A stretch of DNA of 64,000 nucleotides from an uncultured Psychroserpens sp. (GTDB taxonomy: Bacteria; Bacteroidota; Bacteroidia; Flavobacteriales; Flavobacteriaceae), in NCBI RefSeq assembly GCF_947500255.1, contig NZ_CANMRL010000003.1, positions 310,001 through 374,000 of the forward strand, given 5' to 3'. The notes beneath the pieces are model-generated. The model saw nothing but the letters and a program-made list of their open reading frames with translations, searched no databases and was not told where the DNA came from. This document shows positions 9,747 to 21,083 of this stretch, piece after piece (position 1 is the first letter of the stretch; every line of letters begins with the position of its first letter). The position numbers and the translations under genes are program-made.

Positions 9747-10649
9747 TTGAAGACAATTTTTGATGTGGTTATACTCACTGATAGCCGCTACCTCAACGAT
9801 TCAAAAACTGATGACTATAAACACAATGTTTATTATGAAGATCGTTTGGTTTATCACGCTTTGGAGCAAGTAGGATTGAAAACTTTGCGCCTCGCTTGGG
9901 ATGATATGTTTTTTGATTGGTCCACAACCAAATCGGTATTGTTTCGTACGACATGGGATTATTTTGATCGTTTTGATGAGTTTTCAAAATGGCTGGAAAT
10001 TGTCTCCAAACAAACAACATTATTAAATTCTGAAGCAATCATTCGCTGGAACATTGATAAGCATTACCTCTTAGATTTACAAAGTAATGGTGTTCATATT
10101 GCCGAAAGCCATTTCATAGAAAGAGGTGCTCAAGTAACACTAATGCAGCTTCATGATATTCTTAATTGGAAAGAAACAGTACTCAAACCCTGTGTTTCTG
10201 GTGCTGCCAGACACACTTATAAATTAAATCCTGATAATTTACATGAGTACGAAACTGTTTTTCAAGAATTGATTGCTAATGAAGCAATGATGTTGCAACC
10301 TTTTCAATATAATATTGTAAGTAAAGGAGAGATTTCTATGATGGTTTTCAATGGTACGTTTACTCATGCCATTCTGAAAAAGGCAAAAGCTGGTGATTTT
10401 AGAGTTCAGGATGATTTTGGCGGAAGTATTGAAGATTATAAACCTACTGATGAAGAAATTGCTTTTGCTGAGGCATCAGTAAAAGCCTGTGCCGAATTAC
10501 CTATCTATGCCAGAGTTGATATTTTTGAGGACAATGAAGGCAAGATTGCACTTTCAGAATTGGAACTTATTGAACCAGAATTGTGGTTTAGACATCATAA
10601 ACCTGCAGCGCTTATGTTGGCAAAAGGCATTAAAGAGAAATTAAGCTAA
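9747..10649 (+). CDS. RimK-like ATP-grasp protein
   Basis: TTG start; VLKPCVSGAARHTYKL.., ARVDIFEDNEGKIALSELELIEPELWF. Confidence 0.75.
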   Translation: MKTIFDVVILTDSRYLNDSKTDDYKHNVYYEDRLVYHALEQVGLKTLRLAWDDMFFDWSTTKSVLFRTTWDYFDRFDEFSKWLEIVSKQTTLLNSEAIIRWNIDKHYLLDLQSNGVHIAESHFIERGAQVTLMQLHDILNWKETVLKPCVSGAARHTYKLNPDNLHEYETVFQELIANEAMMLQPFQYNIVSKGEISMMVFNGTFTHAILKKAKAGDFRVQDDFGGSIEDYKPTDEEIAFAEASVKACAELPIYARVDIFEDNEGKIALSELELIEPELWFRHHKPAALMLAKGIKEKLS

Positions 10650-10676
10650 TTACCTACATTTGTAAAAAAATATAAA

Positions 10677-11774
10677 GTGCCAAAACCAAAAAAAATCCTT
10701 AAGATTATAGGAGGTGTGATCATTTTTTTCACACTGCCTTCCCTCCTATTCTTTGCCTTTATGTATTTTAAATACAATGAAGACCTACCCACTGGTGAGA
10801 AAGGCCTAGCAGCAGATAAATTAGCCATACGAATGCTCGATGCGCTTAATCATGATGCGTATAAAGCAACCGATTATATTGAATTTACGTTTAAAAAGCG
10901 TCATCATTTTAAATGGAATAAAGCTGAAAACACTTGTGAGGTCTACTGGAAAAATATTAGAGTTGACCTCAATCTTAGTAACCATGATAATTCTGAGGTT
11001 TATGTTTCTGAAGAACTCTATACAGGTGAGAAAGTTCATGATTATATTCATAAGGCTGAAGGTCTTTTTAATAATGACACGTTTTGGTTGGTAGCGCCAT
11101 ATAAAGTGTTTGATGAAGGTGTCGAACGCCGACTGGTAAAAACCGAAGATGATAAAGATGCCCTTTTAGTGACCTATACGAATGGTGGTTCCACTCCGGG
11201 AGATTCTTATTTATGGCATTTTGATGATAATGGAAAACCAACAAGCTATCAAATGTGGGTAGACATTTTACCTATTGACGGACTCGAAGCCTCATGGAGC
11301 GATTGGACCACAACTGAAACTGGTGTGCAGTTACCTACATTTCATAAACTATTGGTTTTAGGACTGGATATTGAAGGAATTAAAACCGAACAATTAGAAC
11401 TAAAGGATGGAGACATCACCAACATGGATGTTGTATTTATGAGTGCTGGAGTATCTATCCATAGGTCTATTCAAGATATGGAATTAAGATATATGTATGC
11501 CAAACATGATGGACATGTGTTTCAAAAGACAATTAAAAATAGATTCTTTTTAAATACCTTCAAAAAGAAGTTTTCAGAGTTAAAATCAACTAAAGAAGAT
11601 GGACGTTTCATGGACGCAAGGTTTTCAATTTTGATAAACTATAAATCAAAACCAACAGATACGCTTGCTCTTGGTGAACATGGCACTATAGCTTTAAATG
11701 ATGTTAAGCATGAATTTTCTGAAGAATTGGTAAACATGTTAAAAGACGAGTTAATGTACTATGTAAAGTATTAA
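10677..11774 (+). CDS. hypothetical protein, N-terminal TM
   Basis: Long ORF with GTG start; N-terminal hydrophobic segment. Confidence 0.8.
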   Translation: MPKPKKILKIIGGVIIFFTLPSLLFFAFMYFKYNEDLPTGEKGLAADKLAIRMLDALNHDAYKATDYIEFTFKKRHHFKWNKAENTCEVYWKNIRVDLNLSNHDNSEVYVSEELYTGEKVHDYIHKAEGLFNNDTFWLVAPYKVFDEGVERRLVKTEDDKDALLVTYTNGGSTPGDSYLWHFDDNGKPTSYQMWVDILPIDGLEASWSDWTTTETGVQLPTFHKLLVLGLDIEGIKTEQLELKDGDITNMDVVFMSAGVSIHRSIQDMELRYMYAKHDGHVFQKTIKNRFFLNTFKKKFSELKSTKEDGRFMDARFSILINYKSKPTDTLALGEHGTIALNDVKHEFSEELVNMLKDELMYYVKY

Positions 11775-11822
11775 AATCATTGCCTTTTCAAACTAAAATG
11801 ATAATCAAAAAATTAAGAGTTT

Positions 11823-12194
11823 ATGAAAGAGATATTTGATCTTACATATAAACTCCTTATGTTTCTATCAAGAATTACAGGCTTTAGCTATAAAGAGATA
11901 AATATCATCATCTGGTTTATTGTTATTCCATTGTCATGGGCTTTTCTTATTGATAAAATTAGAGGCAAACATTTTTTTAAGATAGGCTTCATAGCAATTA
12001 TAATACTAGCATTATTATTCATAAAAGATTTTTCAGAATTCTCTAATATGGCATTCGATGCTTCTGCTGAGTTCTTGAGAGGCTTTGATAGTATTGGAAG
12101 TAATTATACAACCACTTCTGTAGTAATCTGTGTATTAGCTCCTTTAATTATATATATCATTTTAATTAGAAAGGCTTATTTTAGAAAAATGTAA
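11823..12194 (+). CDS. hypothetical membrane protein
   Basis: 123 aa ORF with several hydrophobic segments. Confidence 0.65.
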   Translation: MKEIFDLTYKLLMFLSRITGFSYKEINIIIWFIVIPLSWAFLIDKIRGKHFFKIGFIAIIILALLFIKDFSEFSNMAFDASAEFLRGFDSIGSNYTTTSVVICVLAPLIIYIILIRKAYFRKM

Positions 12195-12286
12195 ATAGAA
12201 ATTGTTTTCTGAAGCTCATTCTCAAACATCGATTTTTTAACATTTGATTTGGTCAAACATGCTTTATGAATTATTAAATTCAACAC

Positions 12287-13111
12287 ATGGAAATTTGCCA
12301 CATTAAGCCTTCAAAATACTTAAGCAACTATATTGCTGGCTACGCTACTGTTACAATAAATAATAGAACTGATTTTCCTTTTAATGGTTCTGCTCTACCA
12401 GATGGTTTTGTTGAAATTTATTTTTCTAAGTACGGTTCATTATCTTTAAAATCATCTGGACAATATGAATCAAATAATTTACATACAGGTTTTTTAATTG
12501 GTCAAAGCAATAAAAAAATTCAAATGTTGCCAAATGAGGCCTTAGAATTTTTTCAAGTAAAAGTTTTTCCGTGGGCAACAAAGTATTTCATATATGATAG
12601 CGCAAATATATATAGCAATAAAGTTACTTTGATTTCAGATTTGAATAATAAAAATCTATCAAATTTAGAACAGCGTATGCTAAATTGCAATTCAACAAAA
12701 GAGCGTATTAATATCATTGAATCGTACTTAGTTGAAAGTATTAAACAGAAAAAAGATTACTCTAAACGTTTATATCTTGCTTGTGATTTTATTTTCCGAA
12801 CTAAGGGAACTATGCAAATCAAAACATTGGCTGATAAGCTTAGCATTAGTACGCAATATTTAGAAAGAATTTTTAAAGAACATGTTGGGTTAAGTCCTAA
12901 ACAATTTTCATCAGTAATTAGAATGCGAAGTTTAGTGCATGTTCAGAAAAAACAACCGCATATATCTTTAACTCAATTAGCGCTTCAATTCAATTATTTT
13001 GATCAATCTCATTTCATACATGACTTTAATAGTTTTATGGAGGAAACCCCAGCATCATTTTTTAAAAAAGATGATAATTTCATACTAGAATATTTTCCGT
13101 TTACTACTTAG
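12287..13111 (+). CDS. AraC-family transcriptional regulator
   Basis: LSISTQYLERIFKEHVGLSPKQFSSVIR..FNYFDQSHFIHDF. Confidence 0.9.
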   Translation: MEICHIKPSKYLSNYIAGYATVTINNRTDFPFNGSALPDGFVEIYFSKYGSLSLKSSGQYESNNLHTGFLIGQSNKKIQMLPNEALEFFQVKVFPWATKYFIYDSANIYSNKVTLISDLNNKNLSNLEQRMLNCNSTKERINIIESYLVESIKQKKDYSKRLYLACDFIFRTKGTMQIKTLADKLSISTQYLERIFKEHVGLSPKQFSSVIRMRSLVHVQKKQPHISLTQLALQFNYFDQSHFIHDFNSFMEETPASFFKKDDNFILEYFPFTT

Positions 13112-13204
13112 TTCTACAAATGCCAATCTGTTGTTTGCTTTTTTACAATTATTGTATAAATCTTCCTATTACATTTGATGTTTTAATTCACTATCAATCA
13201 AATT

Positions 13205-14602
13205 ATGAAGAACCTAGTACCATTTTTATTATCTTTTTTTTTAACCTGCAACTATAGTCAAAGTCAACAATTTGAAAAAGCTATTTCAGCAAATTCAAGA
13301 CTAATTCAACAGCTAGTAAAACAAAGCAATATTCCTGGTCTTTCAATAGCTGTCTCACATAAAAATGAAATCATTTGGAATCAGTCATTTGGTAAAATCA
13401 GTCTAGAACATCAAATTCCAACAAATGATTCAAGCAAATTTAGAATTGCAAGTGTTTCAAAGCTCTTTACAGGCACTGCAATTTTTAAACTCCATAAAGA
13501 AGGTAAAATACACTTAGATGATTACATCTCTAAATACTTAGATTCAGTTCCTAACCATTGGAAAACTATAACTATTAGACAAATAGCCCAACATACTAGC
13601 GGAATTGGTCATTACATTGATGTACAAGATGCTCTTGATACTCATCACTATAATTCAACAAAGGAAGCATTAAAAAAATTTGAGAATCGTTCATTAAAAC
13701 ATAAACCAGACGATAATGTCACCTATTCAAGTTATGCCTACACAGTCCTTGCCGCTGTGATTGAAAAGGCAACAAATAAAGAATTTCCTTTAGCTATGAA
13801 CGATATCATATTTAAGCCATTGAAAATGACACATACCGAAGTTGACAATCATAAAAAGATTATTGAAGGTAGAACCGCTTTTTATCAATATAATACTAAC
13901 AGAAAACCAGAACACGCCCCTCATATTAATTTAAGCGGAAGATGGGCTGGGAGTGGTTATTTATCAACAGCAAAAGATCTTGTTAAGTTTGGTATGGCAC
14001 ATACATATTCTTCTAAGCTCTTTTCTAAAAAAGATTTAACCGAACTCACAAGTCCACGAAAAATCAACGACTCATTATACACCAAAGAAGGCATAGGTTG
14101 GGGTTTACGTAATGATTGGGAGGACAGAATAGTCTTTTGGGGAGACGGAAAGACACCTGGAAGTACTTGTGGTCTAATGGTTTTTCCTAAAGAAGAACTA
14201 TCTATTGCTATTGTTTCTAATATGAGGAATGCGCCTATTGAGCGTGGAGAATTTCAGACAATAGCGAGGCGTTTTCTTGCAGAAATAGATGGAAAATCAA
14301 TTAAAGAATTTAAGCCAAAAACTACATATAATTACAATTTAGACATTAAAATTGGAAAAAATGACCTCAAAGCTAAGTTAATATTAAATAATGAGACTAA
14401 TCTTTCAGGAACTTTTGACCTTATTGGCATTCAGAAATTTAATATTTATGATTCCTTCTGGATTGAAGATGATTTATGGATTTTTGCATCAGCTGGAGGT
14501 CAACCACCTATCAGTCTTGGCTTTCTACCGATAAAGCTAAATATAGAGTCAAAAAAAATATCTGGTCAAATATTCAGGATTAATGCAGAAATCAAAAATT
14601 GA
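13205..14602 (+). CDS. serine hydrolase, beta-lactamase (class C-like) family
   Basis: SxxK motif in FRIASVSKLFTG; YxY-like YSSYAYTVLAAVIE. Confidence 0.9.
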   Translation: MKNLVPFLLSFFLTCNYSQSQQFEKAISANSRLIQQLVKQSNIPGLSIAVSHKNEIIWNQSFGKISLEHQIPTNDSSKFRIASVSKLFTGTAIFKLHKEGKIHLDDYISKYLDSVPNHWKTITIRQIAQHTSGIGHYIDVQDALDTHHYNSTKEALKKFENRSLKHKPDDNVTYSSYAYTVLAAVIEKATNKEFPLAMNDIIFKPLKMTHTEVDNHKKIIEGRTAFYQYNTNRKPEHAPHINLSGRWAGSGYLSTAKDLVKFGMAHTYSSKLFSKKDLTELTSPRKINDSLYTKEGIGWGLRNDWEDRIVFWGDGKTPGSTCGLMVFPKEELSIAIVSNMRNAPIERGEFQTIARRFLAEIDGKSIKEFKPKTTYNYNLDIKIGKNDLKAKLILNNETNLSGTFDLIGIQKFNIYDSFWIEDDLWIFASAGGQPPISLGFLPIKLNIESKKISGQIFRINAEIKN

Positions 14603-14604
14603 AA

Positions 14605-15132
14605 CTATTTAGATTTCTGCCCTACAAATTGTTGAGATTTCAGTTTAAACAATACATTAAACGTCGTTAGACTTCCATAACTACGTGTGATATATTGCTG
14701 TAAATCTATCTTTTCTTGTTCATCTAAATTCTTACTAGAATTGATCTTTTGTTCCATCACACGCAAACGGTCTCTAACCATTGTAATCTTATGAAAGAAT
14801 TGATTGATTGGTAGCTCCTTTCCTTGTAAACTTGTATCACCTGGTTCCATGACCAATTTTCCACCTTTCCATTTATCTGCAATTGGTATCACTTCGGAAA
14901 CATCACTCCAACGCTTTAAAATATGAACAAGGCTACTTTCTACTTCAGCAAAACTTACTGTATCCACATCATCTTCACAAGCTTCAATCACTTCAAAATC
15001 GCTATCAATATCTATGGTCTCTAATCCTTTATCAATAAAAGTTACCCAATAATGCTTTGAAGTCACGTTAGTCACAACGCCTTTTCCAAATTCGCTGTGG
15101 TTAATTCTGGAACCTATTCCTAATAATTGCAT
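14605..15132 (-). CDS. conserved hypothetical protein
   Basis: GIGSRINHSEFGKGVVTNVTSKHYWVTFID; good ORF, convergent with neighbour. Confidence 0.8.
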   Translation of the reverse strand: MQLLGIGSRINHSEFGKGVVTNVTSKHYWVTFIDKGLETIDIDSDFEVIEACEDDVDTVSFAEVESSLVHILKRWSDVSEVIPIADKWKGGKLVMEPGDTSLQGKELPINQFFHKITMVRDRLRVMEQKINSSKNLDEQEKIDLQQYITRSYGSLTTFNVLFKLKSQQFVGQKSK

Positions 15133-15251
15133 ATGTTGTCTATTGTTTTGATGTTAATTTTTGCATAACAATGATACTAATAAAGCTTAAGATTTACTAA
15201 TTTTATAACATCACCAACTCAAAAACTAAAGGTTTTTTAATCCTAACAACT

Positions 15252-16673
15252 ATGCAACTCAAACATTTATTTTTTACACTATTTGGCTTTATCGCACTTA
15301 ACTGTCAGTCTCAAGAAAAACAACATGTATGTCCTTTTGAAAAACAAATCACTATAACGCATGATCGTTGTGGTTATGTTGATGTTCCAAATAATTGGGA
15401 CGCTAAAAAGGTTGGCACAACAAAAATCGCCTACATCGTCATTGCATCAAAATCTGAAAACCGCAAAGATGATCCCCTCGTTTTTATTCAAGGTGGTCCA
15501 GGAGGTAGTGTATTGCCTTATGCCAATGTGTTTAGTGGATTGGCGCTTGATCCAGATCGTGATTTTATAATGTATGATCAAAGAGGTATAGGATTTTCAA
15601 ATGAGATCTGCCCTAATTTAAGTGCTTCATTTCTAGAAGTAATGACTGCAGACCTGTCTTTAGATAACGAAGATGAAACGCTTTTAAGTATTAGTTCTGA
15701 GTGTATGAAATCCTTAAACGATCCAAACTTCAAAACAGCATTTGGCACAGCACAAAGCGCTAAAGATCTTGAAGCTTTACGACAGCATTTGGGCTATAAG
15801 CAACTTAATTTATTTGGTGGTTCTTATGGTACGCGTTTGGGTTTAAAATACATGGAATTATATCCTAATAGTATCAGAGCATCAATTCTCTCTGGCCTAT
15901 TTCCTTTGGAAATAAGACTCTATGAAAATATTTACACCAATTTGAATCGTTCATTAGAAAAACTATTTGATACTTGTGAAAATGATGAAAATTGCTCAAA
16001 TAAATACCCAAACTTAAAAAAGGATTTTGAAGCCATTTGCAAGCAATTAGATAGTAAAGGGCAATCGTTTATGATTGATGGAGACGAGCTTGTGATAAAC
16101 AAGCAAGACTTTCTATTATTGATTCAACAACTATTATACGATAGACAAACTATAGCTCAAGTACCATCATTTATAATGGCTTTTAAAACAAACGACTCAC
16201 AGTCTGTAATTCAGTCTATTCAAGCTTTTGCATCGCGCTTAGGTGTGATAAATGTTGCAACATATTGGTCTGTAAACGTTAAAGACGAAGGCACGTTTAA
16301 AAATAAACGATTCATAGCTAAGGATGAAAAAAAACATCCAAGCTTGGCTAAAGGTATAAGTTTATTTGCTTCAGATCCAGAGGTTATAAAGCTATGGCCT
16401 TCTGAAAACAATTCAAATACTAAAATGAGTGTTGTAGTTTCCGATATTCCAACATTATTAGTAAGTGGTGCATGGGATCCTATCACACCACCTTCAAATG
16501 CAGAAAAAGCAGCAAAGTCATTAAAAAATTCAAGTCACGTGATTTTTCCAACAGATGGTCATTGTCCGATGAATTCTTGTTTCTTTCAAATGGCCGTCAG
16601 CTTTTTAAACAATCCAATGGCACAAGTCGATGATTCTTGTACAAAATCATCAAGTCCAATCGTGTTTAATTAA
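15252..16673 (+). CDS. alpha/beta hydrolase (proline iminopeptidase/TAP-like)
   Basis: Signal peptide, FIQGGPGGS, DQRGIGFS, LFGGSYGTRLGLKYMELYP, C-terminal SGAWDPITPPSNAEK. Confidence 0.9.
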   Translation: MQLKHLFFTLFGFIALNCQSQEKQHVCPFEKQITITHDRCGYVDVPNNWDAKKVGTTKIAYIVIASKSENRKDDPLVFIQGGPGGSVLPYANVFSGLALDPDRDFIMYDQRGIGFSNEICPNLSASFLEVMTADLSLDNEDETLLSISSECMKSLNDPNFKTAFGTAQSAKDLEALRQHLGYKQLNLFGGSYGTRLGLKYMELYPNSIRASILSGLFPLEIRLYENIYTNLNRSLEKLFDTCENDENCSNKYPNLKKDFEAICKQLDSKGQSFMIDGDELVINKQDFLLLIQQLLYDRQTIAQVPSFIMAFKTNDSQSVIQSIQAFASRLGVINVATYWSVNVKDEGTFKNKRFIAKDEKKHPSLAKGISLFASDPEVIKLWPSENNSNTKMSVVVSDIPTLLVSGAWDPITPPSNAEKAAKSLKNSSHVIFPTDGHCPMNSCFFQMAVSFLNNPMAQVDDSCTKSSSPIVFN

Positions 16674-16676
16674 CTA

Positions 16677-18032
16677 TCAATTAGCAATACAGCCTTGCAT
16701 TTGGAACATTCCTGTAACTTTTAAACCTTTAGTTAAGGTTTCAAATCGCATGTTCTCTGGTGTCACGTAGATATCTATTGTAAAGAAATCTTTTACCTCT
16801 TCATTGGTAATTAATCTTACACTCATGATAAAGCCTTTTAAACTATCATCATCTAATACACTGGTTTCTCTGAAATCTTCCACTTCTCCTATAAAATCAA
16901 AGCAACCAAAATTAGGCACATCCTTACTAGGGAAATAGGCTGTAAACTCATCACTATAAGGCACCTCACTAGACTCATCTTTGGTGTGGATATCTAAAAC
17001 AAATGCAATACCACTAATATGCATATTCAAGTTTTTCTCGGTGAGATAACGCTGTCTGTTTTTTGCATAATCTGTGGCATAATACCAAATACCAAACGTA
17101 TCTCTTGCTTTACCCGAAACAATGGCTTCTAGATTGTCAACATTTTCCCATTCTTGAATGTCACGATGTTCAACATCAATCACATAGTCGGTTTTAACAA
17201 TAGGTAATAAGGTCATTGGTTCTCCACGCTGCAAAACACCTTTGAAATCAATATCTTTAAATTCTATACTAGATGTAACAATACCTTTATCTAGATCACC
17301 TTCTGCTTTTGTCATAGCCAATGCAAAATATTCTTTAAGAATTTGACTTCCATCTTTGTTATTAAATCTGTTAAACCCAAAAATTCCACTCCATGTATTA
17401 TTTAAACCATGAATGTTCGATTTGGTTATAGTGAGTCCAATATCATTTGTAGTTGTTGGAATTTCCATAGTTGCTCTATCTTGGAAATAATCCTTTTGCT
17501 CTAATTGCGTTTTAAAAACTGCATTATTCTCCTCATTGGTGTAGCCAGCTAATCCGTGATAATTAACTCCTTCTTCATCAAAAGCATATGCCATAGCAAT
17601 ATGTCCTTTCTCTAAATTAGTAAAATTATAAGCAATTGAAATGGCTTTAAATTCATCATCCTGAAGCGCTACTTTATGGCTATTATTAGTATCATCAAAT
17701 TCTGAATGATATAATATCGCATAAGATTTGATCTCATTAGCTGCAAGCTCTTTTTCAAAACGTGCTTCCATAAGTTCCACAACAGCATCAGAATTTAATG
17801 AATAAGCACCACTTTCATCAAAAACATATAAGAAGCCAATAATATCGCCATTTGGTTTTTCATAAGCAGAGATAGGCGCATAATTACCTTGTTGTTGCAT
17901 TCCTGTATAGCACATTAGATAAGCATAGTAAGGTTGTAGTTTTTTGAAAAGTTCATTTTCTGAAGTTTCCAACGGCTGTTCTTTTGATGTGTTCTTATTA
18001 GTTTTCTTATTAAAAAAATCGAATAATCCCAT
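16677..18032 (-). CDS. conserved hypothetical protein
   Basis: ORF track starts at 18098; MGLFDFFNKK at 18032 is the more likely start. Confidence 0.8.
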   Translation of the reverse strand: MGLFDFFNKKTNKNTSKEQPLETSENELFKKLQPYYAYLMCYTGMQQQGNYAPISAYEKPNGDIIGFLYVFDESGAYSLNSDAVVELMEARFEKELAANEIKSYAILYHSEFDDTNNSHKVALQDDEFKAISIAYNFTNLEKGHIAMAYAFDEEGVNYHGLAGYTNEENNAVFKTQLEQKDYFQDRATMEIPTTTNDIGLTITKSNIHGLNNTWSGIFGFNRFNNKDGSQILKEYFALAMTKAEGDLDKGIVTSSIEFKDIDFKGVLQRGEPMTLLPIVKTDYVIDVEHRDIQEWENVDNLEAIVSGKARDTFGIWYYATDYAKNRQRYLTEKNLNMHISGIAFVLDIHTKDESSEVPYSDEFTAYFPSKDVPNFGCFDFIGEVEDFRETSVLDDDSLKGFIMSVRLITNEEVKDFFTIDIYVTPENMRFETLTKGLKVTGMFQMQGCIAN

Positions 18033-18214
18033 AGTTGTTTTTAATGAAAATTTTGGGAAACAAGGTAAGGAAAACGAATAAGCTTTAACGACAAACACGA
18101 TGGAAATTAGAACAAACTTTTAACATACCCCTAAATGAATCAAGCTTACATTTTAAGCTTAAAATCAGTACCTTTGCAACTTTGCTATTTAACCACACAA
18201 TTTCAATACCATAT

Positions 18215-21046
18215 ATGAGCACATTTGACGACGCTATTGAGGTAAAAGGTGCCAGAGTGCATAACCTGAAAAACATTGATGTTACTATACCACGTGAACA
18301 ATTGGTAGTGATTACTGGTTTGTCTGGAAGCGGTAAATCATCATTAGCGTTTGATACCATTTATGCAGAAGGACAACGTCGTTATATCGAGACGTTTTCT
18401 GCCTATGCACGTCAGTTTCTTGGTGGATTAGAACGTCCAGATGTAGACAAAATTGATGGACTCTCTCCTGTGATTGCCATCGAACAAAAAACAACGAGTA
18501 AATCACCTCGATCTACTGTTGGTACTATTACAGAAATTTACGATTTCTTGCGTTTACTTTATGCACGTGCTAGTGATGCTTATAGTTACAATTCTGGTGA
18601 AAAAATGGTGAGTTATAGTGATGATCAAATTAAAGAACTCATTAAAGAAAGTTATAAAGGAAAGCGCATCAATGTACTATCACCTGTTGTACGTTCTCGT
18701 AAAGGTCATTATCGCGAGTTATTTGAACAAATTGCGAAGCAAGGATTTGTAAAAGTAAGAACAGATGGAGAGGTTCGTGACCTTGAAAAAGGCATGAAGC
18801 TAGACCGTTATAAAACACATGATATAGAAATTGTTATTGATCGTTTAAAAATTGATGACTCAGATGATAACGATAAACGTCTCACAGAAACCATTAATAC
18901 AGCCATGTATCATGGTGATGACGTGCTTATGGTACTTGATCATGACACAGAAGAAACACGTTATTTTAGTAGAAATTTGATGTGTCCATCTTCTGGGATT
19001 TCATATCCAAACCCTGAACCAAATAATTTCTCATTTAACTCACCAAAAGGTGCTTGTCCTACTTGTAATGGTATTGGTACGCTATATCAAGTGAACGAAA
19101 ATAAAATAGTTCCTGATGATACAATTTCTATAAAAACAGGAGCGTTAGCGCCTCATGGACCACAAAAGAATAGTTGGATCTTCAAACAGTTTGAAACCAT
19201 TGCACAGCGTTTTGATTTTAGTTTAACAGACCCCTTCAAAGATATCCCAGAAGAAGCTAAGCAAATGATCATGTATGGTGGTAATGATAAATTTTCGGTG
19301 GAAAGCAAAACACTTGGTGTTACTCGCGAATACAAAATAGATTTTGAAGGTGTTGCTAACTTTATTGAAAATCAGTACAAAAATGCCGAAACCACATCCT
19401 TAAAACGATGGGCAAAAGATTATATGGACAAAGTGAAATGTCCAACGTGTGAAGGGTCTCGCTTAAGAAAAGAATCGTTATACTTTAAGGTTAATGGTTT
19501 AAATATTGCTGAGCTTGCACATAAAGATATTGTTGATCTTGCGGAATGGTTTGATGCTATCAATGAAAATCTTAGTGAGAAGCAATTTAAAATTGCCGAA
19601 GAAATTATAAAAGAAATCAAAGCCCGATTACAATTTTTATTAGATGTTGGACTCAACTACTTATCACTCAATCGTAGTTCAAAATCATTGTCTGGTGGCG
19701 AGGCACAACGTATTAGACTGGCTACTCAAATTGGATCACAATTGGTTGGTGTGCTCTATATTTTAGACGAACCAAGTATTGGATTACACCAACGTGACAA
19801 TGAAAAACTAATCAACTCTTTGATTTCACTTAGAGATATTGGAAACTCGGTTATTGTTGTAGAGCACGATAAAGATATGATTGAGCGTGCCGATTATGTA
19901 ATCGATATTGGACCTAAAGCGGGTAAATATGGTGGTGAAATCATAAGCATTGGAAATCCGGCTGAACTTCTAACACATGACACATTAACAGCAGATTATC
20001 TTAATGGCAAGAAAGAGATTCCTGTTCCGAAGAAACGTCGAAAAGGAAATGGTAAAAAAATAGAGCTTAAAGGTTGTACAGGTAATAACTTAAAGAACGT
20101 TTCGGTTGAATTCCCATTAGGAAAAATGATAGGGGTTACTGGTGTTTCAGGAAGTGGAAAATCAACACTTATCAATGAAACGCTGTATCCAATTATGAAT
20201 GCTTATTACTTTAATGGTGTGAAGAAACCAATGCCATATAAGAGCATTAAAGGCTTAGAGCATTGTGACAAAGTAATTGACATCAATCAATCTCCTATTG
20301 GTAGGACACCGCGAAGCAATCCCGCGACTTATACTGGAACATTTAGCGAAATAAGAAGTTTGTTTGCGAAAATCCCTGAAGCCATGATACGTGGTTACAA
20401 ACCAGGACGTTTTAGTTTTAATGTCAAAGGAGGTCGCTGTGAAACTTGTCAAGGAGGAGGTTTAAGAGTGATAGAAATGAATTTTCTTCCAGATGTTTAT
20501 GTCGAATGTGAAACCTGTCAAGGCAAGCGTTTTAACAGAGAGACCTTAGAAATTCGTTACAAAGGTAAATCGATAAGCGATGTTTTGGATATGACCATTT
20601 CCGAAGCTGTAGACTTTTTTGAACATATTCCTAAAATTTATAAAAAACTTAAAACTATAAAAGATGTTGGTTTAGGTTATATTACTCTTGGGCAACAAAG
20701 CACAACACTTTCTGGTGGTGAAGCGCAACGCATTAAACTTGCAACCGAATTGAGCAAACGCGATACTGGAAATACGTTTTATATTCTTGACGAACCCACT
20801 ACAGGTTTACATTTTGAGGATATTAGAGTCTTAATGTTAGTATTAAATAAACTCGTAGATAAAGGTAATACTGTTCTAATTATTGAACATAACCTTGATG
20901 TTATTAAAATGGCAGATTATATTATTGACATTGGATATGAAGGTGGTCAAGGTGGTGGAAACGTAGTGGCTAAAGGCTCTCCCGAAGATATTATAAAAGA
21001 TAAAAAGAGTTACACTGCGAAGTTTCTTAAAAAAGAACTAAATTAG
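18215..21046 (+). CDS. uvrA: excinuclease ABC subunit A
   Basis: VITGLSGSGKSSLAFDTIYAEGQRRYIE, CPTCNGIG, LSGGEAQRIRLA; start moved to ATG 18215 (MSTFDDAIEVKG). Confidence 0.98.
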   Translation: MSTFDDAIEVKGARVHNLKNIDVTIPREQLVVITGLSGSGKSSLAFDTIYAEGQRRYIETFSAYARQFLGGLERPDVDKIDGLSPVIAIEQKTTSKSPRSTVGTITEIYDFLRLLYARASDAYSYNSGEKMVSYSDDQIKELIKESYKGKRINVLSPVVRSRKGHYRELFEQIAKQGFVKVRTDGEVRDLEKGMKLDRYKTHDIEIVIDRLKIDDSDDNDKRLTETINTAMYHGDDVLMVLDHDTEETRYFSRNLMCPSSGISYPNPEPNNFSFNSPKGACPTCNGIGTLYQVNENKIVPDDTISIKTGALAPHGPQKNSWIFKQFETIAQRFDFSLTDPFKDIPEEAKQMIMYGGNDKFSVESKTLGVTREYKIDFEGVANFIENQYKNAETTSLKRWAKDYMDKVKCPTCEGSRLRKESLYFKVNGLNIAELAHKDIVDLAEWFDAINENLSEKQFKIAEEIIKEIKARLQFLLDVGLNYLSLNRSSKSLSGGEAQRIRLATQIGSQLVGVLYILDEPSIGLHQRDNEKLINSLISLRDIGNSVIVVEHDKDMIERADYVIDIGPKAGKYGGEIISIGNPAELLTHDTLTADYLNGKKEIPVPKKRRKGNGKKIELKGCTGNNLKNVSVEFPLGKMIGVTGVSGSGKSTLINETLYPIMNAYYFNGVKKPMPYKSIKGLEHCDKVIDINQSPIGRTPRSNPATYTGTFSEIRSLFAKIPEAMIRGYKPGRFSFNVKGGRCETCQGGGLRVIEMNFLPDVYVECETCQGKRFNRETLEIRYKGKSISDVLDMTISEAVDFFEHIPKIYKKLKTIKDVGLGYITLGQQSTTLSGGEAQRIKLATELSKRDTGNTFYILDEPTTGLHFEDIRVLMLVLNKLVDKGNTVLIIEHNLDVIKMADYIIDIGYEGGQGGGNVVAKGSPEDIIKDKKSYTAKFLKKELN

Positions 21047-21083
21047 CAGGTTGATATAAATTTAAAATAAAGACAAAACATAT